Of a stretch of 11,076 bases of DNA, positions 1 to 6,900 are shown one piece after another; the first letter of the stretch is position 1; each line of letters starts with the position of its first letter. Location: assembly GCA_963633225.1 (NCBI GenBank), contig CAVGXR010000070.1, forward strand, positions 1 through 11,076. Reading direction: 5' to 3'. The stretch comes from F23-B02 sp963633225. GTDB lineage: Bacteria; Bacillota; Clostridia; Oscillospirales; Oscillospiraceae. Made by a program: the position numbers and the translations under genes. The notes beneath the pieces are model-generated. The model worked only from the letters and a program-made list of their open reading frames with translations. It searched no databases and had not been told where the DNA came from.

Positions 1-55
1 CTTTACCCATAAAAATACACACCCCAAAAGTGTCTAACTTTTGGGGTGCATATCA
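1..55 (-). mobile_element. IS3-family end and 5' start of a second IS copy
   Basis: These 55 bases are an exact copy of positions 370-424. On the minus strand they read as an IS terminal repeat starting TGATATGCACCCCAAAAG, then a GGGG ribosome site and an ATG at about 11 that would begin another orfA (MGKV). The rest lies beyond the window edge. The same bases supply the stop codon that closes the truncated orfA to the right. This fits either a head-to-tail tandem (369-bp period) or a second copy inserted into the first in the same orientation. The TG...CA ends with CCCCAAAAGT are typical of IS3-family elements in Clostridia. Confidence 0.75.
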
Positions 56-379
56 TTCTATCTCCATGCGAAGACGCTGGTTTTCTGCAATGAGATCCTC
101 TTCAACCTTTGGATCCAGCTTCGGCGGCCTACCTTTCTTCGCACCACTGGCAGCGCAGGCTCTGCCCCGTCTTTCTTTCATAAGACCCTCCGCTCCTTCT
201 TCCAGGAATATGCGTTCCCACCTGCGTAGCATATTCCTGGCACCACCACTCTGGACACCTCCTAATTGGTATTTCCTAATGGTTTCGTTATAGCCTAGCC
301 GGTGTTCTCGCATATCCATTATAACACTTATCTTGAATTCTGCACTATAACTTTTGTACTTTCTGCCTACTTTACCCAT
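53..379 (-). pseudogene. Truncated IS3-family (IS150-like) transposase orfA
   Basis: This encodes 108 residues from the ATG at 379, preceded by GGGGTG with nine bases of spacing; a GTG twelve bases further upstream is in frame but lies in that ribosome site. OrfA is the DNA-binding half of IS3-family transposases, normally joined to the DDE catalytic OrfB by a -1 frameshift. The N-terminus (KYKSYSAEFK) opens a helix-turn-helix region. It is followed by NMLRRWERIFLEEGAEGL, a basic GRPPKL stretch and a leucine-zipper start (DLIAENQRLRMEIE). The frame then stops at a TGA formed by the first bases of the next IS end, just where the usual YLKKL continuation would begin, so the zipper tail and all of orfB are missing. 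It cannot move by itself. Family assignment is from motif memory, not a search. Confidence 0.8.
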
Positions 380-424
380 AAAAATACACACCCCAAAAGT
401 GTCTAACTTTTGGGGTGCATATCA
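370..424 (-). repeat. IS terminal repeat with hairpin over the orfA ribosome site
   Basis: This is the second copy of the 55-bp repeat at 1-55. Inside it ACCCCAAAAGT and ACTTTTGGGGT pair perfectly (11 bp, 5-base loop). On the minus strand the 3' arm contains the GGGG ribosome site of orfA. A transcript entering from outside would therefore fold and hide the site, while one starting inside the element would not. Such protection from outside transcription is known for several insertion sequences; here it is inferred. The outer IS end is at about 424. Confidence 0.7.
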
Positions 425-456
425 AATCGGGTGCTCGTTTTTACTGTCTATGATAT

Positions 457-489
457 GAAAAGCCCCGGTACTGCCTGGCAGTACCGGGG
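457..489 (-). terminator. Rho-independent terminator of the lipoprotein gene
   Basis: CCCCGGTACTG and CAGTACCGGGG form a perfect 11-bp GC-rich stem with a 5-base loop. It starts seven bases after the lipoprotein stop codon and is followed on the minus strand by CTTTTC. The U-run is short but the stem is strong. It also separates the gene from the IS remnant. Confidence 0.75.
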
Positions 490-495
490 TTAAAT

Positions 496-1209
496 TCAGG
501 CGGGATAGGAGACGATCAGCGCGTCGATATCGGAAAGGCTCGTGCCGGAGAAGGCGAAGCTGCCGCTGTCGTTTTTCTCAAGCGTCACGGTGACGCTCTG
601 CGCGTCGAGATACTCGGGGGAGATGAGCCGTGCGCTTACCATGTCGCTTATCGACTTTGCCCACCAGTCCCTGAAGCTTGCGGAGCTCGTGTCGAGCTCG
701 CCGCTTGCGATGCGCTCGGCTGCGTCCTTTGCAAAGTCGGGATAGTCCTCCTTGGCCACCTGCGCGATCGCGGCGATGGGGCTCACACTGACCTCGACGC
801 TGTAGCCCTCGCCGTCCTGCACGGGCGTGCCGACCTCGTATTTTGCGCACTTATACAGCTTGCGCATGAGCTCAAGCAGGCTGCTGCGCACGCTCTCGCT
901 GCACTGCTCAAGCTCGATGCTGAAGTACTCGCAGAAGACATCGAGGCTCACCTGCATACCGCGCTCATAGCGTTCGGCGCAGCTTTCCGCCGTCTCGCCG
1001 CCGAGCAGCGCAAGGTATTCGTCGGAGTATTCGCCGAGATACACCGCGTCAAGGCCGCCTTTGACGTAGGCGGCGGGGTCAAAGACCTGCTGCGTCTCAT
1101 CCGGCTTGTCTGCCTCCTGCTTGCTGCTGCCGCGGCAGCCGCCGAGCAGCGCCGTGCACAGGCTGAGCGCAAGAGCAAGGCATATTATGCGAACGCTTTT
1201 GCTTTTCAT
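496..1209 (-). CDS. Uncharacterised secreted lipoprotein
   Basis: This encodes 237 residues. The start is the ATG at 1209, preceded by AAAGGA with suitable spacing; in-frame codons further upstream lack a ribosome site and would place residues before a clear signal peptide. Residues 1-25 are a lipoprotein signal: a basic start (MKSKSVR), a hydrophobic stretch and the lipobox LGGC with Cys25 as the lipid-attachment site. The mature protein starts with a hydrophilic linker (residues 26-45), then an acidic, mainly helical-looking domain with YVKGGLDAVYLGEYSDEY and later DYPDFAKDAAERI, and ends in a Ser/Thr-rich, probably beta part. Similar small lipoproteins of unknown function are common in Clostridia, but I cannot assign a family. 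It should sit on the outer face of the membrane. It is a single-gene unit with its own promoter and terminator. No catalytic motif is visible. Confidence 0.85.
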   Translation of the reverse strand: MKSKSVRIICLALALSLCTALLGGCRGSSKQEADKPDETQQVFDPAAYVKGGLDAVYLGEYSDEYLALLGGETAESCAERYERGMQVSLDVFCEYFSIELEQCSESVRSSLLELMRKLYKCAKYEVGTPVQDGEGYSVEVSVSPIAAIAQVAKEDYPDFAKDAAERIASGELDTSSASFRDWWAKSISDMVSARLISPEYLDAQSVTVTLEKNDSGSFAFSGTSLSDIDALIVSYPA

Positions 1210-1246
1210 ATATACATTCCTTTCGATTTTATATATTTCTATACAT

Positions 1247-1275
1247 ATGTTATATGAAAATAGCCTGCCTGTCAA
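1247..1275 (-). promoter_or_regulatory. Sigma-A-type promoter of the lipoprotein gene
   Basis: On the minus strand a perfect -35 TTGACA (1275-1270) is followed after 17 bases by TAACAT (1252-1247). An overlapping TATAAC (1254-1249) matches better but with a 15-base spacer. Transcription would begin near 1240, giving a leader of about 30 bases. Confidence 0.65.
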
Positions 1276-1320
1276 TCACAAAATTTCTGCGCTGCCGTCC
1301 CCTTGAGAGGAAGGCAAGGG

Positions 1321-1547
1321 TGCAGCCTGCGGCTGCAAGTGAAGAAGTAAAAAGTAACAGGTAACAAGTGCGGCGTGCGCAAAGCGCACGGATTTGAATT
1401 TCATTCGCTCGGAGAGCGAATACCTTTGGCTAACTGCTAACTGCTAACTGCTAACTGCTAACTGCTCGTACTTATTTCCACCAATGTCTCGATACCGTGC
1501 TACCGCAATCTCCGTATAGGTGCAGACTTAATGCGCTATTAAAAAAA
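1321..1547 (-). repeat. Mosaic repeat R1 (outer module plus core, one end missing)
   Basis: Read on the minus strand from 1547: a T-run, the terminal-repeat sequence TAATAGCGCATTAAG, CACCTATACGG, the outer-module segment with GAAATAAGTACGAGC, and five near-perfect copies of a 7-bp unit (GTTAGCA). Hairpin H4 (ATTCGCTC, triloop, GAGCGAAT), hairpin H3 (GTGCGC, loop TTT on this strand, GCGCAC) and a hairpin built on TGCAGCC/GGCTGCA (1321-1337) follow. The H1 hairpin, the second heptamer array and the other terminal repeat are absent, so the left end is truncated or replaced. The left boundary is uncertain; bases 1290-1320 may also belong. No coding capacity. Confidence 0.8.
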
Positions 1548-1560
1548 TAAAGTGTAATAT

Positions 1561-1754
1561 TCGGGGGAAAATTGCGTCATTATATGTGAACGGAGCGCTG
1601 CGCCGCAGCATTCACCCCCGCTGTGCGCAGCCGCGAAAGTTCTGTATTATGAAGATCTCCTTTCTCCACCCCCCACTGAGTAAGCGCACAGATGTCCTCT
1701 GCCGCGCTTACTCGAACGGATGATGTCTCCCCCAGACATCATCCGAATTTTTTT
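1561..1754 (+). ncRNA. Candidate small RNA with C-rich loops
   Basis: This stretch belongs to neither R1 nor R2 and has no credible reading frame, but it is highly structured and ends in a strong intrinsic terminator on the plus strand. In order: a GGGGG tract at 1563-1567; a hairpin with outer GTGAA/TTCAC and inner GCTGC/GCAGC (1586-1615), which has an alternative fold GCTGCGC/GCGCAGC; an unpaired pyrimidine stretch CTCCTTTCTCCACCCCCC (1657-1674); a hairpin GAGTAAGCGC/GCGCTTACTC (1678-1713) with a small CAGA/TCTG inner stem; then the terminator with loop CCCCC. The CUCC and CCCC runs could pair with GGAGG ribosome sites, as in known C-rich Firmicute small RNAs. A possible -10 is TAATAT at 1555-1560, but no good -35 is visible. 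I do not recognise the RNA family, and the 5' end is uncertain. Confidence 0.45.
1717..1754 (+). terminator. Strong rho-independent terminator, plus strand
   Basis: CGGATGATGTCT and AGACATCATCCG form a perfect 12-bp stem with a CCCCC loop, followed by AA and seven T. There is no protein gene upstream on this strand, so it must end a non-coding transcript or be a relic. The T-run is also the first bases of repeat R2. Confidence 0.85.
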
Positions 1755-2096
1755 AGTAGTGCTTTTAGGCTGTACCTATACGGAGTGAAGCCGTTAGCGG
1801 TTAGCTGTTAGCTGTTAGCTCATTGCGTGCGGCTTTGCCGCACGGATTGAATTACACCTCATCCGCCGCGCAGCCAGTCGGCTGCGAGTGAAAAAGTAAA
1901 AAGTAACAGGTAATAGGTAATAGGTGTGGTGTGCGCTTCGCGCACGAATTTGAATTCATTCGCTCGGAGAGCGAATTCCTCTGGCTAACTGCTAACCGCT
2001 AACAGCTAACTGCTCGTTCTTATTTCCTCCAATGCTTCGATACCGTGCTGACGCAATCAACGTATAGGTAGGTGCGTCAATGCGCTATTAAAAAAA
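1748..2096. repeat. Mosaic repeat R2 (most complete copy)
   Basis: This roughly 350-bp element has both imperfect terminal inverted repeats: left from TTTTTTAGTAGTGC to TGTACCTATACGG, right from CGTATAGGTAGG to GCGCTATTAAAAAA. Inside are a forward heptamer array (GTTAGCN, about 1790-1820) and four hairpins: H1 CGTGCGGC/GCCGCACG (1826-1844, loop TTT), H2 CGCAGCC/GGCTGCG (1869-1886, loop AGTC), H3 GTGCGC/GCGCAC (1931-1945, loop TTC) and H4 ATTCGCTC/GAGCGAAT (1958-1976, loop GGA). A reverse heptamer array (about 1984-2013) and the outer segment CGTTCTTATTTCC follow. The two arrays are complementary, so one strand could fold into a long stem with a multi-hairpin head. Its ends coincide with the T-runs of two terminators. 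No open reading frame of note. Confidence 0.85.
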
Positions 2097-2132
2097 CAAA
2101 AGACCGCAGCAGAAGCTGCGGCCTTTTGTTTT
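2093..2132 (-). terminator. Rho-independent terminator of htrA
   Basis: On the minus strand GGCCGCAGC and GCTGCGGTC pair around a TTCT loop. A-rich and T-rich flanks extend the stem to about 18 bp, and TCTTTTGTTTTTT follows. The one imperfect pair is a G-U wobble on this strand but a mismatch on the other, which points to the minus strand and htrA. It lies about 70 bases after the htrA stop and runs into the T-run of R2's right end. Confidence 0.85.
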
Positions 2133-2204
2133 GGAGAAATAGAGAGGATATATGTCAGGAGGGAGAGAGAGCCCTCCCGATAAAGGAGAAGAAACATAGC
2201 ATAG

Positions 2205-3572
2205 TTATTGTCTCGGGATGCTGTACACTCCGAACTCATTGACGCCGTTTGTTCCGGCATCCGGCTCGGACTCGTCGAAGGTGATGTTCAGCGTCTCGTA
2301 CTTACCGGCGCGGTAGATGACGATCTCGGCATTCTCGCCGGCCTTGTAGCTTTTTATTGCAGCGTTGAGATCGGAGTAGCCTCCGATGGTCTCATTGCCG
2401 ACCTCGGTGATGATATCACCGGCGGCCAGCCCCGCCTTTTCCGCGCATTTGCCGGACTCGACATTGTACACATACGCGCCCTCGGGCATGTCATAATACT
2501 GTGCGTACACCGGCGTGTACCGGTTGTCGATATCGACACCCATGTATGCCTTACCGCTGACGTAGCCCTTGGTGATGAGCTCGTTTGCGATATCGGCTGC
2601 GTCGTTTATCGGGATCGCAAAGCCCAGACCCTCCACGCCGGAGGAGCCGACCTTCGCTGTCGCAATGCCTATTACCTCGCCGCTTTCGTTGTAAACAGGT
2701 CCGCCGGAGTTGCCGGAGTTGATGGCGGCATCGAACTGGAACATGTTTATCGCGGCGCTGCTGCGGTCGGTCGTGATGCTGCGGTTGAGCGCGCTCACGC
2801 GGCCTGAGGTCATTGAAAAATCAAGCTCGCCCAGCGGATTGCCGATGGTAAAAACATTGTCGCCCACGGCGATATCGTCGCTGTTGCCGATGTTCACTGG
2901 GGTCAGGTCAGATGCCTCGATCTTCAGGACCGCAACATCGTTATCCTGATCGAAGCCTACCACCCTGGCATCGTAGCTCGTTTTATCCTTGAACAGGATC
3001 TGTATTCCGTTTCCGTTCTTCTGCGCCGATTCGATGACGTGGTAGTTTGTCATTATATATCCGTCGGTGCTTATTACAAAGCCTGTTCCCGCAACGGCGC
3101 TTGCGCTTTGCTGGCCGAATATGTTGGCGCTGCTGCTTTCGAGCGAAACGCCGACCGTCTGGCGGCAGGCAAGCTGATATATGTCGTTTGCCGATGTGGG
3201 AGTCGTGCTGACGTTCTTGCCGGTGGTCGTGCTGACGATGGCGTTGGCTGCCGTGTCCTTCACGGTGCCGCCGTCCGTGCTGTCCCTGAGCGCGTTCCAC
3301 GACACATAGCCGCCGGCCAGACCGCCGACCAGTGCGCACACAAGGCATATGCACGCCATCCGCAGAGTGCCGCCGCGCTGCGGCGCGTTCTCTGTCTTCT
3401 CACGGGGCTTCTTTTCCTCGGGGGCGTAGTAATTCGGCACCTCGGTCGCCTCGTCCTGCGGGACGAACTCCGCGTCCTCATACAGGCGCTGCTCAGGGCG
3501 CACATAGTGATACTCGCCGTCTATTACGTCGCCGGACAAATCGTCTTTTCTTTTGTCATTGTTGCTGTCCAT
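2205..3572 (-). CDS. htrA: HtrA/DegP-family membrane-anchored serine protease
   Basis: This encodes 455 residues. The ATG at 3572 follows GGAGG with five bases of spacing; in-frame upstream codons have no ribosome site. Residues 1-70 are acidic, hydrophilic and probably cytoplasmic. Residues about 71-93 form one membrane segment (MACICLVCALVGGLAGGYV), then a Ser/Thr-rich linker leads to a trypsin-like protease domain (about 130-335). The catalytic triad is intact: His178 in TNYHVIE, Asp212 in NDVAVLKIE and Ser289 in GNSGGP. A PDZ domain follows (about 340-432; AGLAAGDIITEVGNETIGG), which in this family binds exposed C-termini of misfolded substrates. The layout matches Firmicute HtrA/HtrB, which degrade or refold damaged proteins outside the membrane. 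The 32-residue gap between mfd and this gene's product type gives no pathway clue. No CssRS-like regulator is nearby. The upstream promoter is unclear: TATTAT at about 3615 is a possible -10. It has its own terminator. Confidence 0.95.
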   Translation of the reverse strand: MDSNNDKRKDDLSGDVIDGEYHYVRPEQRLYEDAEFVPQDEATEVPNYYAPEEKKPREKTENAPQRGGTLRMACICLVCALVGGLAGGYVSWNALRDSTDGGTVKDTAANAIVSTTTGKNVSTTPTSANDIYQLACRQTVGVSLESSSANIFGQQSASAVAGTGFVISTDGYIMTNYHVIESAQKNGNGIQILFKDKTSYDARVVGFDQDNDVAVLKIEASDLTPVNIGNSDDIAVGDNVFTIGNPLGELDFSMTSGRVSALNRSITTDRSSAAINMFQFDAAINSGNSGGPVYNESGEVIGIATAKVGSSGVEGLGFAIPINDAADIANELITKGYVSGKAYMGVDIDNRYTPVYAQYYDMPEGAYVYNVESGKCAEKAGLAAGDIITEVGNETIGGYSDLNAAIKSYKAGENAEIVIYRAGKYETLNITFDESEPDAGTNGVNEFGVYSIPRQ

Positions 3573-3668
3573 GACGGCCTCCGATTCAATCTCGCTTCGA
3601 TCCTGTGACCCTATAATACACATTCTTTATGACAAAGGCATGAACAAAAACAAAAAATTCTATAAACG

Positions 3669-3932
3669 TTTTTTCAGAGGCGCATTGAGGCTGTACCTAT
3701 ACGTTGATTGCAGGTGCACGGTATCGGAACAATGGCATAAATAAGAACGTTTCGCCTACCGCGAGCTGTTAGCCGTTAGCTGTTAGCTAATTGTGTGCGG
3801 CTTTGCCGCACGGATTAAATTTCATTCGCTCGGAGAGCGAATACATCTGGCTATCGGCTAACTGCTAACCGCTAACGGCTTGCTGCGGTTTCCGCAGCAC
3901 CCGTAATCACCGTATAAGCGCAGTCTTATTGC
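3669..3932. repeat. Mosaic repeat R3 (short core, inverted relative to outer module)
   Basis: The left terminal repeat is TTTTTTCAGAGGCGCATTG then GCTGTACCTATACG. The outer segment AACAATGGCATAAATAAG with AACGTTTCGC follows, then forward heptamers, H1 (GTGCGGC, loop TTT, GCCGCAC), directly H4 (ATTCGCTC, loop GGA, GAGCGAAT), reverse heptamers, an extra hairpin GCTGCGG/CCGCAGC with loop TTT (3882-3898) and a diverged right terminal repeat (CCGTATAAGCGC...). H2 and H3 are missing. Relative to the outer segment, the core order is H1 then H4, opposite to R1, R2 and R4. The right end overlaps the last codon and stop of mfd. It fills most of the 353-bp gap between htrA and mfd. Confidence 0.8.
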
Positions 3933-6900
3933 AGCACCGAAATATAATCGTGGATGAATTTACGGGCCTGATCGACGATGCGGGTACTCGAGCGCAGGCG
4001 CAGGCTGACACAGGGCGTGCTGCCGGCCTCGACCTTGAGTGCGCCCTTGTACTCGGGGCGGGCATAGAGCGCGGAGATGCGCTCCATATCGAAGTCGCGC
4101 AGGGCGAAGATGAGCCTGCCGGAGCGCTGCGAAATGTCGCTTATGCCGGCTCTTCCGGCCTCGCCGCGCAGCAGCGCAACGTTGATGAGCGCGCTCACGC
4201 CCGAGGGCAGGTCGCCGAAGCGGTCGATGAGCTCGTCGATGAGGTCGTCAGCCTCCTCCTCGGTGCGCAGCAGGGCAATGCGGCGGTAGATATCCATGCG
4301 CTGTCCCTCGGCGGGGATATAGCTTTCGGGTATATTCGCCGCTACCGCAAGGTCAGCCGAGCACTCTGCGCGGCGCTCTGTCTTCACGCCGCGCTCCTCG
4401 AGCACGGCCTCGCTGAGAAGCTTCATGTACATATCATAGCCCACGTCGCACATGTGTCCCGACTGCTCCGCGCCCAGCAGGCTGCCCGCGCCGCGTATCT
4501 CAAGATCGCGCATGGCTATCTTGAAGCCCGAGCCGAACTCGGCAAACTCGCGTATGGCCTCAAGGCGCTTTTCGGCGACCTCGGTGAGCACCTTGTCCTG
4601 ACGGAAGGTGAGGTAGGCAGAGGCTCTGCGCGTGCTGCGCCCGACGCGGCCGCGTATCTGGTGCAGCTGGGCAAGACCCATTTTGTCTGCATCCTCGATG
4701 ATGAGGGTGTTGACGTTCGGGATATCAATGCCCGTTTCTATTATCGTCGTGCACACGAGCACCTGTATCTTGCCCTCGGTCACGTCCTCCATGACGGAGG
4801 CGAGCATATCCTTGTCCATCTGCCCGTGCGCAACGCCGACGCTGACCTCGTTATCGAGCATTTCGCGCAGCTTTATCGCGGTGCGCTCTATGTTGTCTAT
4901 TCGGTTGTGCAGGTAATACACCTGCCCGCCGCGCTGTATCTCGCGGCGTATCGCGTCGCAAATCACGCCCCAGTCGTGCTCCATGACGAAGGTCTGCACC
5001 GGCAGTCTGTCCTGCGGCGGCTCGTCTATCGACGACATGTCGCGTATGCCCGACAGCGCCATGTTCAGCGTGCGCGGTATAGGCGTTGCCGACAGCGTGA
5101 GAACGTCCACGCCGCGGCTCATGTCCTTTATATGCTCCTTGTGCCCCACGCCGAAGCGCTGCTCCTCATCGACGATGAGAAGGCCGAGGCTTTTGAACCT
5201 AACATCCTTCTGCAGCAGCCGGTGAGTGCCGACAACGAGGTCGCACTTGCCGGTTTTGAGGTCTTCGAGCGTTTTCTGTATCTGCGCCGGAGTGCGGAAG
5301 CGGCTCAACACCTCCACGGTGATCGGGAAGCCGAAAAAGCGCTGCACGGCGGTCTGGTAATGCTGCTGGGCAAGCACCGTCGTCGGCACGAGTATCGCCG
5401 CCTGACGGTTATCGAGTATGCACTTCATCGCCGCCCTGAGCGCGACCTCCGTTTTGCCGTAGCCCACATCGCCGCACAGAAGGCGGTCCATCGGCGTTTC
5501 CGACTCCATGTCGGCCTTTATCTCGGCAATGCTGCGCAGCTGATCGTCTGTCTCTGTATAGCCGAAGTTATCCTCAAACTCGCGCTGCCATGGCGAGTCG
5601 GGCGCAAAGGCATGGCCCGGAACGCGGGCACGCTCGGCGTAGAGCTTTATGAGCTCAACTGCCAGCTTCTTTGTCGCGGCCTTTGCGCGTGTCCGCGCCT
5701 TCGTCCACTCCGCGCCGCCCATTTTCGAGAGCTTTACATTCTGATCCTCAGCCGCTCCGAGGTATTTTGTCACCATGTCCAGCGCCGTCGCGGGAACATA
5801 GAGCGTATCCGTTCCGGCGTAGCGGATCATGATATAGTCCTTTTCAAAGCCGTCCACCTTCATCTTTTTGATACCGGCAAAGCGGCCTATGCCGTGCACC
5901 TCGTGCACGACCAGATCCCCAGGTCTGAGGTCTGCGTAGGAGCTTATGCGCTGCCTGTCAGACGGCGCTTTTTTCGATGCTCTGTGCCTGTGCTCGCGCA
6001 CGCGCAGCAGCTGCATATCGCTTATGACGGCAAGCCTTATACCCGGATACTCCATGCCCGCGGACATGCCGCCGACGGATATCGTGCAATAGCCCTCCTC
6101 CGGCAGCCTCTCGAGCGTTTCCTGAACGTAGGCGACGATGCCGGTATCCTTCAGAAAGCCCTGCAAAAGCTCGGCACGGCGCATATCTCCTGCGAGCACC
6201 ACAACGCGGTAGCCCTGCCTGAGATAGGCCGAAACGTCCTCGGCGGCGGTCTTGACAGAGCCGGCATAGGACGGCAGCTGCTTTGCGGGAATGCTCACGA
6301 GCGTTTTCGGCTCTACCGGATAGCGCCCGACGGTGAATGCGTCAGCCATGTACACCGCATGCTCGGAAAGGGTCTGCGTAAGCTCCTCCCAGCCTATGCG
6401 GAACGACTGCGCCTCGGTCGCCAGCATACCTCTTTTTACAAGCTCCGACACGTCCTCGCCCAGCTGCTTTGCATAGCCCCTTGCCCTGTCCGCGCATCTG
6501 GGCGGCTGGTCGATGAAAACGACGGCCTCCTCGGGGATATAGTCAGCGCCCGCGGCCTTTTCGTATAAAAACGGCAGATAGCGGTCGGCGTACTCAAGCT
6601 TTACGCCCTGCTCAAGCTTTTCAATGTCCGTGCGCAGCGTCTGCTCAAGAGCGCTCAGCTGCTGTGAGCTCTTCCTGCGCGAGCATTTGTCCGCCGCTGC
6701 CGACAATGTCTGTATGAGCGCGCCCATCCCTCCCTCGGCAAGCGTTGCAAGGCTCTCGGCTGCGGGGAGTATTCGACAAAATTCGACAGCCTCCGTCCTG
6801 CGCTGGCTGCGGATATCGAAAAAGCCCATGCTGTCGATATCGTCGCCCCAGAACTCTATGCGCACGGGCTCGGGGTAGGCGGGCGAGAAGAAGTCCACGA

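Noticed and set aside
1429..1466. Tandem heptamers read as a CRISPR array
   Set aside because: The units are 7 bp with no spacers, and there are no cas genes.
1561..1754. 6S RNA, SRP RNA or tmRNA
   Set aside because: It lacks the long rod with central bubble of 6S, the conserved SRP apical loop and any tRNA-like ends. It is left as an unassigned candidate.
3882..3898. Hairpin GCTGCGG/CCGCAGC as mfd terminator
   Set aside because: No T-run follows on the minus strand, and similar triloop hairpins are part of the repeat family.
3929..6568. 879-codon open frame on the plus strand opposite mfd
   Set aside because: It is the antisense shadow of the intact mfd gene, caused by GC-rich codon use. 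It has no ribosome site and low-complexity Ala/Arg/Leu/His composition. Frames opposite htrA, dnaA and dnaN are the same kind of artefact.
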